A stretch of DNA of 64,000 nucleotides from Candidatus Melainabacteria bacterium (GTDB lineage Bacteria > Cyanobacteriota > Vampirovibrionia > Obscuribacterales > Obscuribacteraceae). Where the stretch lies: the NCBI GenBank assembly GCA_016716405.1, contig JADJWK010000003.1, forward strand, positions 434,001-498,000, written 5' to 3'. Below are positions 18,622 through 26,580 of this stretch, in pieces. Below the pieces are notes generated by a model. It had not been told where the DNA came from and searched no databases. It worked only from the letters and a program-made list of their open reading frames with translations. Both the position numbers and the translations under genes were made by a program. Within the stretch, counting starts at the first letter, position 1, and every line of letters starts with the position of its first letter.

Positions 18622-19125
18622 CTATCCAGATCGCTTGACCAATCCACGCTTGCGAGCGTCCTGCATAGCTTCAACAAGATGATGACGCTGCAAGGAACCG
18701 GCATGGAGCAGATCGAGAAATGTCCTAGCCACCGTTGTGACGACGACTTTGCCCACGTGCTTAATCTCTAAGTGTCTAAGCTCAGCCATGTGAAGGCGCA
18801 AGGCCTCGGGCACGCTGCGACGCTTGAAGCCTTTCGGGACCGTCATGTGCAGCCGGTTGCCTGTCCAGGTCGAAAGCTCATGAAGTTCCAGGACGGTCTC
18901 ATGCGAGTACGCACCTTCCGGCTTGCCGCTGCGGTCAGACGACCAGAGATACCAGACCATCAGATCGTCCGGGCGCGGGTTCGGGTGAAAGCGCAGGCGG
19001 TAGATGCCTCGCCACTCACGCTCCCAATCGCCCTCCTGGACATGGTAGGTCTGCATCCGGGTTGAGTAGCCGACAGCGGCAGCCTGCTTCGCTGTCAAAT
19101 ATCGATCTTGCGAGATCGAGGTCAT
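18622..19125 (-). CDS. AbiEi-type antitoxin (type IV toxin-antitoxin system)
   Basis: The 167-residue product from ATG 19125 carries the AbiEi features: an N-terminal winged-helix-like segment (YLTAKQAAAVGYSTRMQTYHV), WRGIYRLRFHP, the SHETVLELHELS motif, HMTVPKGFKRRSVPEALRLH and a C-terminal helical region (TVARTFLDLLHAGSL). In AbiE systems this protein represses its own operon and counters the nucleotidyltransferase toxin. The partner toxin just downstream is truncated. The start codon lies inside the remnant of an L,D-transpeptidase gene, so the native promoter and extreme N-terminus were probably lost. Confidence 0.75.
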   Translation of the reverse strand: MTSISQDRYLTAKQAAAVGYSTRMQTYHVQEGDWEREWRGIYRLRFHPNPRPDDLMVWYLWSSDRSGKPEGAYSHETVLELHELSTWTGNRLHMTVPKGFKRRSVPEALRLHMAELRHLEIKHVGKVVVTTVARTFLDLLHAGSLQRHHLVEAMQDARKRGLVKRSG

Positions 19126-19273
19126 TTTCGCTCCCTGCGATCTTTCCATGCGGTGTCCTAAAATCGACTATGCCAGCCAGCCCGAATGGGTGAAGACTCT
19201 CCACGGCAAAATCAGGAACGCCCTGCTCGAGCTTCCTTTCGCTCGTCAGCCTTCCTGGTTGTCCGAGATTTGA
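19115..19273 (+). pseudogene. 3' remnant of a second L,D-transpeptidase gene
   Basis: Read on the plus strand, the 52 codons before the TGA at 19271 match the last 52 codons of the L,D-transpeptidase at 16411-17118, with 43 of 52 residues identical (shared parts include IEVIFAPCDL, IDYASQP and FARQPSWLSEI). Both end in the same SEI and a stop codon. The catalytic domain is absent. The 9 changes show an old paralogue, not a recent copy. The left junction coincides with the start of the AbiEi-type gene, indicating replacement of the 5' part by incoming DNA. Confidence 0.85.
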
Positions 19274-19300
19274 AGGGGCTGGCAATCCCCTGTAGCCACC

Positions 19301-19438
19301 CAGAGAAAATCCCGAGAGCGTCTCTTAGAGTCCGGCAAGCCCCTGAACCAGAGAGAAAAACCCGGGAAATTCTCTTTGAATTCGAGCAAGCTCGAAACCT
19401 ATGGAAGCGGAGAGAGAAACTCGGGAAACTCTCTCTCC
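19301..19438. repeat. Three degenerate palindromic repeats
   Basis: Three units, at about 19301-19326, 19349-19377 and 19408-19438, share the plan CAGAGAGAAAA-CCCGGGAAA-TCTCTCT. Each can fold into a hairpin, the third best (GGAGAGAGAAACTCGGG with ACTCTCTCTCC). Spacing is about 48-60 bases. They follow the L,D-transpeptidase remnant and may be stacked terminators or decayed mobile repeats. Confidence 0.5.
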
Positions 19439-19457
19439 CCTGAATTCGCGCTGACTC

Positions 19458-19667
19458 TCAGACCGCAGCCATCTCTCTCCTGGTAGCGTTCAGAGCCTGA
19501 TCCAGGTCGGCGATGAGATCATCGCAGTCTTCGATACCCGCCGAATAGCGCACAAGGGTCTCGGGGACACCGGCGGCACCTCGTTCTTCCGCTGTAAGCT
19601 CGACATGAGAGCCGGTTGCAGGAGGCGCCACGATCGTCTCCACTGCACCGAGATTGGCTGCCCTGTG
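19458..19667 (-). pseudogene. C-terminal remnant of a Cys/Met-metabolism PLP-dependent enzyme
   Basis: The frame on the minus strand reads HRAANLGAVETIVAPPA, then SHVELTAEERGAAGVPETLV and RYSAGIEDCDDLIADLDQAL before its stop. This matches the last 65-70 residues of cystathionine gamma-synthase / O-acetylhomoserine sulfhydrylase proteins, including the SxGIEDxxDLIxDLxQAL signature. About five sixths of the enzyme, including the PLP lysine, is missing. It is another decayed gene in this stretch. Confidence 0.75.
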
Positions 19668-19841
19668 GTCGGAAGTGGTTGGATTTCATCGGCAACGAGG
19701 TCGGAGATGTAGGTCGGCGCGGAGAGGCGGCGGCGGTGGATCCCTGAGCGCCTGTCCGGTGACCTGTTATTCCGCTCCTGTTTGCTGATGATATTCTACG
19801 GGAACAATCGTTGAGTTCACCGCAATTCTGGACTCTGTTGA

Positions 19842-19994
19842 ATGCCCAAGATTCTTATTGTCGATGATGATTCCTCACTGACCGGGCTGATATGCGACTG
19901 TCTGGAGCAGGAGAGCTATCACCTGGATGTTGTTCATGATGGGAATACCGCGCAGGAGTATCTGAGGATGGTCGACCATGATCTTGTCATTCTT
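19842..19994 (+). pseudogene. N-terminal stub of a response-regulator receiver domain
   Basis: The first 51 codons (MPKILIVDDDSSLTGLICD, then DVVHDGNTAQEYL and HDLVIL) fit the start of a REC domain up to the strand before the phospho-acceptor Asp. After that the frame loses homology; it stays open to 20099 but overlaps the opposite-strand gene at 20032. The phosphorylation site and output domain are absent, so it is non-functional. Confidence 0.65.
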
Positions 19995-20031
19995 GTGACG
20001 GCTCAAATTCGAGAAAAGCGGCCGGTTGAGT

Positions 20032-20547
20032 CTAAGTTGTTACGAGGAGCATATGTGCGGCTTCCTCCGCTGCTTCGAGCACATTCGGCGTTTCGATAAT
20101 CCGCTCGCCTTTTACTCTCAAGATTGGCTTATCTGGCGGCGCGAAAGGCAGCACGCTCACATAGAGCATTCCCCTGTCCGGTGTGTCTGCGTATACCTGG
20201 TAGTCCCTGTCCCAGAAAATCAGGTCATAGTGGCTCGTGCACACCCATCTTTCGGGACCGTCGAGGCTCTCGAGCACTGTCAGGAAATCGAGTATGGTTT
20301 GCATGTGAGTTTTCAGCCTGATCTCTCCTGCGGAAAGCTTCGAGTCGAGCTCGTCTTTCAAGCCGGCAGTCGAGCTTTCACCTTGCATGAGCCGCATTCG
20401 CCTGATCACTTCCAGCTGCATCGCCTCGACGGCAGGATCTGTCCGGCGAGCTCTTTGAGTCTCGACCTCCAGCCATTCACGATAATCGTCGCTGAATCTT
20501 GCCGGACTGTCCTCTGACCTCTGAAATCCGACTCTTCTCAGTTTCAT
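20032..20547 (-). CDS. Hypothetical protein in operon with Rieske oxygenase
   Basis: The 171-residue soluble protein is not recognised. It has an Arg/Glu-rich helical N-terminal half (EWLEVETQRARR, EVIRRMRLMQGE) and a mixed alpha/beta second half with several aromatic residues (WVCTSHYDLIFWDRDYQVY). The start lies 13 bases after the stop of the Rieske oxygenase gene on the same strand, so co-transcription is likely. It borders the pseudogene region, but codon use looks normal for this genome. Confidence 0.55.
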   Translation of the reverse strand: MKLRRVGFQRSEDSPARFSDDYREWLEVETQRARRTDPAVEAMQLEVIRRMRLMQGESSTAGLKDELDSKLSAGEIRLKTHMQTILDFLTVLESLDGPERWVCTSHYDLIFWDRDYQVYADTPDRGMLYVSVLPFAPPDKPILRVKGERIIETPNVLEAAEEAAHMLLVTT

Positions 20548-20560
20548 ATCACAGACCTCT

Positions 20561-21625
20561 TCAGACTCTCTGGGTGAGCAGCCGGTGGAACTGGTGAACG
20601 CCTTTCTCCCAGCCCGGGGAATATCGCCCTGCTCGATAGAGCCGGGACTGGATGCCTCTCTGCACCGCTTCCACCACCGCTTCGTCCTCTTTCTCGGTGA
20701 CGTCTATGTCCTCGGGAGAATAACCGCCCATGCGGGCGCGGTCGAGCACATAAGTGAGAAAACGGACACGAGTATGGCTCAAGTCTATCGGCTCGACCAC
20801 ATTGACCGAGATTCCCCAGGGGTAGAAATTGAGCATCGTATTGGGGAAGAGGAAGTAATAATAAGCGGCGATGCGCTTGCCGAACTCTTTCGAATCCGGG
20901 GGCAGGTCGAAGCAGTCTTCGTTTTTTGCCGCCACGCCTATCTGCAGGCTGCCATGATCGAAAAGCTCGGTCTTATAGTTTCTGGTGTCGAGCATACGGG
21001 CAAGAGAGGGGTGAACATAGGGAACGTGCAGGCCCTCGAGATAATTGTCCACATAGAGAGCCCAGTTGGCGTTGACATAATAGTCTCGGGAGCTTCCGGG
21101 ATCGAAGACGGCGTCTTCCAGAGGGAGGAACGATGTCCGGCAGCGCATGTCGGCAACCAGATCGTCGAAAGTGATATCGGGATTGATCGAGGCGAAAATG
21201 AACTTGCCGAAGATTCCCTGTGGTGCCCGGGCGAGGTTGTCGTTTTCCCCCGGGAAATCAGCCGCTCCCTCGAAACCGGGAGCGCTCAAAAAAGAGCCGT
21301 CCTGAGCGAAGCACCGTCCATGATACCGGCATGTGATCTTCTGGGTAGCAGGGCAGGGCTCCTCCACAAGAATACTTCCACGGTGAGTGCAGACATTGGA
21401 GAGGACATGGATATTGCCGTTGCTTCTCGTGATAAGAAGCGGTTCTCCGAGACATTCGGGAAGGATCGTGTGGGGCAGGATACAGTCGGCGAGCCTGTCG
21501 GTATCGGTGACGAATTGCCAGCTCCGGGCGAAGACCCGCTCTTTCTGGAGGCTGTAGATGTCTTCGTCGCGGTAATAGCTGCCTGGCAGGGTAGCGCTTT
21601 TTTCGATGCTGTCTGTAATCTTCAT
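20561..21625 (-). CDS. Rieske aromatic ring-hydroxylating oxygenase, alpha subunit type
   Basis: The 354-residue protein has an N-terminal Rieske [2Fe-2S] domain with CTHRG (Cys79, His81) and CRYHG (Cys99, His102). The C-terminal catalytic domain holds the mononuclear-iron motif DNYLEGLHVPYVHPSL. This is the ring-hydroxylating dioxygenase / choline-monooxygenase-like family. No ferredoxin, reductase or beta subunit lies nearby, so electrons must come from elsewhere. It starts 10 bases after the GT-C-like gene. The substrate is unknown. Confidence 0.88.
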   Translation of the reverse strand: MKITDSIEKSATLPGSYYRDEDIYSLQKERVFARSWQFVTDTDRLADCILPHTILPECLGEPLLITRSNGNIHVLSNVCTHRGSILVEEPCPATQKITCRYHGRCFAQDGSFLSAPGFEGAADFPGENDNLARAPQGIFGKFIFASINPDITFDDLVADMRCRTSFLPLEDAVFDPGSSRDYYVNANWALYVDNYLEGLHVPYVHPSLARMLDTRNYKTELFDHGSLQIGVAAKNEDCFDLPPDSKEFGKRIAAYYYFLFPNTMLNFYPWGISVNVVEPIDLSHTRVRFLTYVLDRARMGGYSPEDIDVTEKEDEAVVEAVQRGIQSRLYRAGRYSPGWEKGVHQFHRLLTQRV

Positions 21626-21634
21626 GGGCAGATT

Positions 21635-23308
21635 CTACAGGATTTTCTCGTATAGAAGAACCCCTTTTCCCCCTCCCCAGTCGTTGGGAAGAGTCTCCAG
21701 GAGCCGGTAATGGCTCTTGAAGGACCGATCGGCGAGAAGCTCGCGGGCGAAGAGCTCCAGGGTGATGACATAGTCGGGTCTCAGCGATTCTATGATGGCC
21801 GGATTGATCTCGAAGGCTTCGCCTTTCTCCTGGGCGCTTAGCTCCGGGCGTCCGAAGGGGATCACCTCGGGGGAGACCAGTCCGCAAAGATCGAGGATTG
21901 GACCGGGGTATCGATAACCTATATAACCGATCTCCGGCGTGGCGATTACCGGCTTTCTGGCAGGGTCGTTCGCAACGGTATCGATCTCTGCCAGAAGCCG
22001 ATCGAATTGCAAGAGCCTGTGATATTCCGGATTCCATTGATAGGTAATGCTCTCGATTCCATAAGCGAATCGCACAGGCTGTTGAATAGAAAGTATCGCC
22101 ACGGTCAGGATCGCGAACACGGATACGGCCGCTCTGCCTGATTTCATGGCCTTTGAGAAGATCTCGCTTGCCAGAAAGACCGGTATCAGAGAAAACCAGC
22201 AGAGATACCAGCCGAAAGCCGGCGGGTTCTTGAGACCGAATACAAGAAGATAAGCGATTACGGCCGGGACATAGATAGAGGCGCTCTGCTTTCTGGCGAG
22301 ACAGGCGAGGAGGGCGATGCAGACGGGACCAGCAAGAATCGACAGGGCTCCGTAGAGACCGGGATCGTTGAGGGTGAGGCGCGGAAGCACCGCACCGGTG
22401 CCCGCCATCCAGAGACATTTGCCGAGCATGGAGAATGCCGGCATCGGGTAGAACATGCTGAATTTGCCCACCATCCCCTGGGGCACGATTGTGCCGTAAA
22501 AGGCAAAAAGAACGGAAAGGGCTGTAAGACCGGCGAGAACTGGACCGAGCATATACCGCCAGGCGCGGCCCTTCTCGACCGTGGCCAGCTTGATGAGACA
22601 GATCGCCGACCAGATGAATCCTTCCGGTCTTATAAAGGGCGCCAGGCAGGATGCCCAGGCGAGAGTATGATAACGTTTTCTCTCGAGGCTCCAGAGCGAG
22701 ACTATGAGCACGCTGACGATCATCTGGGTCTCTTTGCCGAAAATGATCTGCTGGGTGTTGTAAGGATCGAGGGCATAAACCGCCGCGCCCACGATACCGG
22801 CAGCAGGGCTGCCTTTCAGATCGCTCAGGTAGAAGGCGAGCATCAAGCAGTTGAGCATCGATAGTAGGATATTGACCAGTTGCGCGATCACCGGCACGTC
22901 CGGCTCGCGGAAAGGCATACCCAGAGCGGCGAGCAAGAGGACATGCAGATGCGAGGTAAAACCAAGGACCCGCTGGCCGGGGTTGTAATCGATGCCGGCT
23001 CCGGAGAGCCAGTTTTTCACATAGCGGAAATCGATATAAGAGTCATCGCCGCAAAGAGGGAACTGAAGCGAGCCGGCAAGCGCGATGAAGCCCAGAAGAA
23101 ATGTCATGACCGTGCCCCGTAAAGGAAGGCTCATTCGGCCTTCCTTCCGGCCTGATTCTCTGAGCAGGTAGCCAACCGATATGGCACAGGCGAAGGCAAG
23201 CATCAAGTGATAGCGAGAGAAGCTCCCCGGTATCGTAGCCAGGATCTGGGCATCGATACCGGCGCCGGACAGGGATGACTGCACCGACTGCTCCAGGGTT
23301 CCCAGCAA
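21635..23308 (-). CDS. Polytopic membrane protein, GT-C-like glycosyltransferase
   Basis: The 557-residue protein has about ten or eleven hydrophobic helices. The first extracytoplasmic loop reads CGDDSYIDFRYVKNWLSG, then YNPGQRVLGFTSHLHVLLLA. The acidic pair and the YNxGxRVxGFTSxLH pattern are typical of GT-C (ArnT/PMT-like) glycosyltransferases that use polyprenyl-phosphate sugars. A soluble C-terminal domain of about 100 residues follows. It lies between an MshEN-like gene and the Rieske oxygenase on one strand. Donor and acceptor are unknown. Confidence 0.75.
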   Translation of the reverse strand: MLGTLEQSVQSSLSGAGIDAQILATIPGSFSRYHLMLAFACAISVGYLLRESGRKEGRMSLPLRGTVMTFLLGFIALAGSLQFPLCGDDSYIDFRYVKNWLSGAGIDYNPGQRVLGFTSHLHVLLLAALGMPFREPDVPVIAQLVNILLSMLNCLMLAFYLSDLKGSPAAGIVGAAVYALDPYNTQQIIFGKETQMIVSVLIVSLWSLERKRYHTLAWASCLAPFIRPEGFIWSAICLIKLATVEKGRAWRYMLGPVLAGLTALSVLFAFYGTIVPQGMVGKFSMFYPMPAFSMLGKCLWMAGTGAVLPRLTLNDPGLYGALSILAGPVCIALLACLARKQSASIYVPAVIAYLLVFGLKNPPAFGWYLCWFSLIPVFLASEIFSKAMKSGRAAVSVFAILTVAILSIQQPVRFAYGIESITYQWNPEYHRLLQFDRLLAEIDTVANDPARKPVIATPEIGYIGYRYPGPILDLCGLVSPEVIPFGRPELSAQEKGEAFEINPAIIESLRPDYVITLELFARELLADRSFKSHYRLLETLPNDWGGGKGVLLYEKIL

Positions 23309-23379
23309 TGTGAATATTCCCAGAACTGCAGCCTGCAGAGCCAGGGTCAGAGAGAATGTCTTCGCCGGTACGGAGGAGA

Positions 23380-24606
23380 TTAGAGCTGTCCTCCCGACAC
23401 AACCCCGAGTTCCTGGAGGGCGTCGTCAACGCTGATGCCGCTCTGCTGGCTGTAGTTGAAAGCGATAAATCCCTGTTCTGTTCCGAGAATGCCTTCTCTG
23501 ATCAGGGAATAGCATCTGAGGGCCGATTTCAGGGTGTGCTCGTCGATCACCCCGGCCAGCAAGAGCATGCGTCCGAGGATATGCGGGTTGTCGACACCTA
23601 TCTCGATGGCTTTGCGGATATCGTCGTCGTTGACGACACCGACCAGAGAGAGAAACTGGCTCAGCGACACGGTGACTTCCGGAATCTCGTCGAAGTCGGG
23701 CACCACCGGCGGTTCTTTCCCCCCGCTCGAGCCTTTGTGGTGAAGCTCGGTGAGTTTGTGGGCGGCCATCATCGGCGCGACGGCCCCGGATATGATCTCG
23801 CCCTGGAGCCTGAGTGCTTCCTCCAGGACTTCTTTGCTTATGTACTGCAGCTCCACCAGAACCTGCCCGATAGGTTTGCGGTTGATCAGTCCCACTTCCA
23901 CGGCGTACATCAGATCGCTTTCGCTCATCAGACCGGCCAGCACCAGAAGCTCGCCAAGCCTGATGGTATGTTTGGCCGGCAGTCTATAATAGCCGCTTTC
24001 GATCAGGGGCAGCTCCACCACGATCTGTCTTTCACGAGCGGCGATCAGTCCCTGCACCGCCTGCTCCCGGGTGATCTTGCCGTCCCGCACCAGGATCTGA
24101 GCGTTCAGAGCCGATGCCAGCAAGGCCTCGGAGAGGATCGAATTGAGGACCAGAAGCCTGCCGAAGGGCACACCGGAAGATTTGCTCTTGAGCAGAGCGT
24201 CCTCGAGCTGCTTTTGACTGACGAATCCGGCTGCCAGGAGGAGCTCGCCGAGCTTGTTCGTGCCGGAGGCCTTGGGTCGTTTCCAGTCCACCGCCGCCAG
24301 AGCTTCTTCGAAGGTGATCTCTTCGTTGTTGATGATCACCGAGGCCAGATGCCTGGCGGTGTGGAGGTTCATGAGCTCGTCCTTGAGCAGGGACTGAACC
24401 TGCACCGCAGCGTGGAGATGGCGCTCCGGGACATACTCGTACATGACCAGGACGCGCCCCACCGGCAGTCCCAGTTGCTGCGCCACTCTCAGGGCCTGGT
24501 CGAGCTGCTTTTCGGTGAGCATGCCCAGATCGATGAGCACCTGCCCGAGCCGCAGATCCGATCGATTTTCCTGCTCCTCTTCAACCTTGGGTTGATTTCC
24601 GACCAT
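23380..24606 (-). CDS. Stand-alone MshEN-like repeat protein, four blocks
   Basis: The 408-residue soluble protein has four MshEN-like blocks (about 19-106, 118-198, 215-290, 314-400). Clear motif pairs include RLGQVLIDLGMLTEKQLDQAL with PVGRVLVMYE, KLGELLLAAGFVSQKQLEDAL with PFGRLLVLN, and RLGELLVLAGLMSESDL with PIGQVLVELQ. Its plan matches the protein at 8857-10143, and the linker segments (QILVRDGKITREQAV) are similar too, so the two are paralogues. No output domain is attached. It lies 30 bases after the CoA-transferase gene. c-di-GMP binding is possible but unproven. Confidence 0.8.
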   Translation of the reverse strand: MVGNQPKVEEEQENRSDLRLGQVLIDLGMLTEKQLDQALRVAQQLGLPVGRVLVMYEYVPERHLHAAVQVQSLLKDELMNLHTARHLASVIINNEEITFEEALAAVDWKRPKASGTNKLGELLLAAGFVSQKQLEDALLKSKSSGVPFGRLLVLNSILSEALLASALNAQILVRDGKITREQAVQGLIAARERQIVVELPLIESGYYRLPAKHTIRLGELLVLAGLMSESDLMYAVEVGLINRKPIGQVLVELQYISKEVLEEALRLQGEIISGAVAPMMAAHKLTELHHKGSSGGKEPPVVPDFDEIPEVTVSLSQFLSLVGVVNDDDIRKAIEIGVDNPHILGRMLLLAGVIDEHTLKSALRCYSLIREGILGTEQGFIAFNYSQQSGISVDDALQELGVVSGGQL

Positions 24607-24636
24607 CTTCCAGTTCTACCGCGTTGCCAAGAGTCG

Positions 24637-25821
24637 TCAGTCGCACTGCTGGTGGGAGACGACCTTCCCCTGAACCAGTGTATCTATTTCGGCAGGTGTG
24701 TAGCCCGCATTTTCCAGGAGCGATTGTACATCGTTATAACCATTCACAATATGAGGGTCCTTGCTGGCATTCCGGAGTTTGCGGTCCACCGGGAAGACTA
24801 CTTGCTTGACATTGCCAAGAGTCGGGTGGAAGAGCTCGTCCAGCATGCCCCGCTCTGCAAGAGGAAATCGCTCCAGGGCTTCCGCCAGGGTGTTGACCGG
24901 GGAGACGCAGCATTCGGCGCCTTCGAAGATCGCTTCCCATTGAGCCAGGGTCTTGCTCTCGATTACAGAAGCGATATCCTCGATGAGCTCCCGGTCCCGG
25001 CCTTTCTTTCTTGCATCGAGCAAATCGAGGCGGCCTATCTTTTCGCAGAAAATCCTCCAGAAAGGATCTTCCAGGGAAGCGACCGCCAGGAAGCGTCCGT
25101 CACCGGTGCGGTAGACGTTGTAGTCAGGCATCTCCCTGGGATAGATGAAATCGCCTTCTTCCGGCTCCAGACCGGTATACATCGCCATGGAGGCGAGAAT
25201 GTTCAGGCAGGAGAGGGCGCTGTCCAGCATGCCGATATCCAGGTGCTCTCCTCTGCCGGATTCCCTCCGCTTATAGAGAGCCGATACCACCGAGAGAGCG
25301 GCCAGGAGACCCGACATATAGTCTGAAATGGGAATCGCCGGAATCACCGGACGCTCCCCCTGCCGGCGGTTGAGATCCAGGACCCCGGCTTCGGCTACGA
25401 GATTCAAGTCATGGGCCGGTTTCAGGGCTTCTTTCGAGCTCCTGCCATAGCCCGAGATCGAGCAGTAGACGATTGCCTGGTTGAGAGCCGCCAGGCTCTC
25501 ATAGCCGAGCCCGAGCCTGTCCATCACCCCGGGTCGGAAATTCTCGATGACCACGTCGAAGCTCCCGGCCAGGCGGAAGGCTATCTCTTTGCCTCGCTCG
25601 TCTTTGAGATTGATTACCAGACGTTTTTTGCGCTTGTTCAGGGCCCAGTAATAGAGGCTCTCGCCTTCCACCACCGGAGGAAGGCGGTGGGCAAGGCCGC
25701 GGGATGGCGCCTCGATCCGGACGATCTCGGCACCGAGATCGCTGAGCAGGGCCGAGAGGAGCTCCCCGGGAAGGAGATGGGTGAAGTCGAGAACGCGAAT
25801 TCCTTTGAGAGGCTGGTCCAT
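24637..25821 (-). CDS. CaiB/BaiF (family III) CoA-transferase
   Basis: Members move CoA between carboxylic acids or epimerise 2-methylacyl-CoAs. The 394-residue protein starts GIRVLDFTHLLPGELLSALL and has GAEIVRIEAPSRG, LVINLKDERGKEI, the family motif ENFRPGVMDRLGLGY and IPISDYMSGLLAAL, which contains the likely catalytic Asp. The ATG at 25821 is chosen over one at 25869, which would overlap the regulator gene. Compared with formyl-CoA transferase it is a little short. The substrate is not predictable; alpha-methylacyl-CoA racemase activity is an alternative. Confidence 0.88.
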   Translation of the reverse strand: MDQPLKGIRVLDFTHLLPGELLSALLSDLGAEIVRIEAPSRGLAHRLPPVVEGESLYYWALNKRKKRLVINLKDERGKEIAFRLAGSFDVVIENFRPGVMDRLGLGYESLAALNQAIVYCSISGYGRSSKEALKPAHDLNLVAEAGVLDLNRRQGERPVIPAIPISDYMSGLLAALSVVSALYKRRESGRGEHLDIGMLDSALSCLNILASMAMYTGLEPEEGDFIYPREMPDYNVYRTGDGRFLAVASLEDPFWRIFCEKIGRLDLLDARKKGRDRELIEDIASVIESKTLAQWEAIFEGAECCVSPVNTLAEALERFPLAERGMLDELFHPTLGNVKQVVFPVDRKLRNASKDPHIVNGYNDVQSLLENAGYTPAEIDTLVQGKVVSHQQCD

Positions 25822-25834
25822 ATTAATTCGAGTC

Positions 25835-26506
25835 TCATCCCATGGTCTGGCGCATGGACCAGAGAACAAGGGCCTGCCTGTCTTTCAGTCCCAGGCGATT
25901 CTTGAGATTATCCAGGTGCTGCTTGAGCTCCGCCGGACCGACATTGAGACTGTCGGCGATTTCAGCGTCGCTCTTTCCCTGGGCCAGAAGCCGGGTGATT
26001 TTCGAGTCGCGCTCAGTCATAAACCTCGCTTCGCTTCCATCCACGCGATCCGAATAAGCGCGCAGGCGACCGAGCACCCGCTGCTCGAGTTTCTCGGCAA
26101 ACTGCTGGCTGCCGGAATGAACCAGGCGGATCGCATTGGCCAGGTCCTCGATTTTCGTGTCCTTGAGCAGATAACCGGAAGCGCCCGCCTCGATCGCTTC
26201 CAGCACATACTCATCGTCGTCGAAAGCGGTCATCACGATAATTTTGGGACGCTTCTCCTTACAGCGGCGGAAGATTTCCTGGGTCGTCTTGATGCCATCG
26301 AGACCCGGCATTCTCAAGTCGGTGAGGATCACATCGGCACCGGTGCGCTCGGCCATGATAATCCCCTCGTAGCCGGAAGAAGCCGCACCGACGATGCTCA
26401 GACCGCTCTCGACGCTCAGCCTCAGGCAGAGCATGTCGCGAACCTCTTCCTGATCGTCTATCAGCAGGACTTTTATGGCTTCTTCCATTGCCTGATCATA
26501 TAACAT
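25835..26506 (-). CDS. NarL/LuxR-type two-component response regulator
   Basis: The 223-residue protein has an N-terminal receiver domain (VLLIDDQEEVRDML, phospho-acceptor Asp in LTDLRMPGLDG, conserved Lys in YLLKDTK). Its C-terminal helix-turn-helix region is LTERDSKITRLLAQGKSDAEI followed by a LxQHLxNLKNRLGLKDR recognition part. The HTH is divergent from the classic GerE pattern (E..V..H). No histidine kinase is adjacent. ATG at 26506 follows AGAGAAG. It is transcribed divergently from the TPR gene at 26581. Confidence 0.88.
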   Translation of the reverse strand: MLYDQAMEEAIKVLLIDDQEEVRDMLCLRLSVESGLSIVGAASSGYEGIIMAERTGADVILTDLRMPGLDGIKTTQEIFRRCKEKRPKIIVMTAFDDDEYVLEAIEAGASGYLLKDTKIEDLANAIRLVHSGSQQFAEKLEQRVLGRLRAYSDRVDGSEARFMTERDSKITRLLAQGKSDAEIADSLNVGPAELKQHLDNLKNRLGLKDRQALVLWSMRQTMG

Positions 26507-26519
26507 TATCTTCTCTTGG

Positions 26520-26548
26520 TTGTCCTGGCGGCCAATATGGCATATAGT
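26520..26548 (+). promoter_or_regulatory. Sigma-70-type promoter upstream of the TPR-PH protein gene
   Basis: TTGTCC (26520-26525) and TATAGT (26543-26548) are separated by exactly 17 bases, and the GTG start at 26581 lies about 25 bases beyond the expected transcription start. This is one of the best promoter matches seen in the window. Confidence 0.6.
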
Positions 26549-26580
26549 ACTTTTTGTGAACTCTTACTAAAAATCGAGCC

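Noticed and set aside
23356..25326. 656-codon plus-strand frame across the MshEN-like and CoA-transferase genes
   Set aside because: It spans two well-supported minus-strand genes and their gap; its translation shows no domain and looks like a complement-strand shadow.
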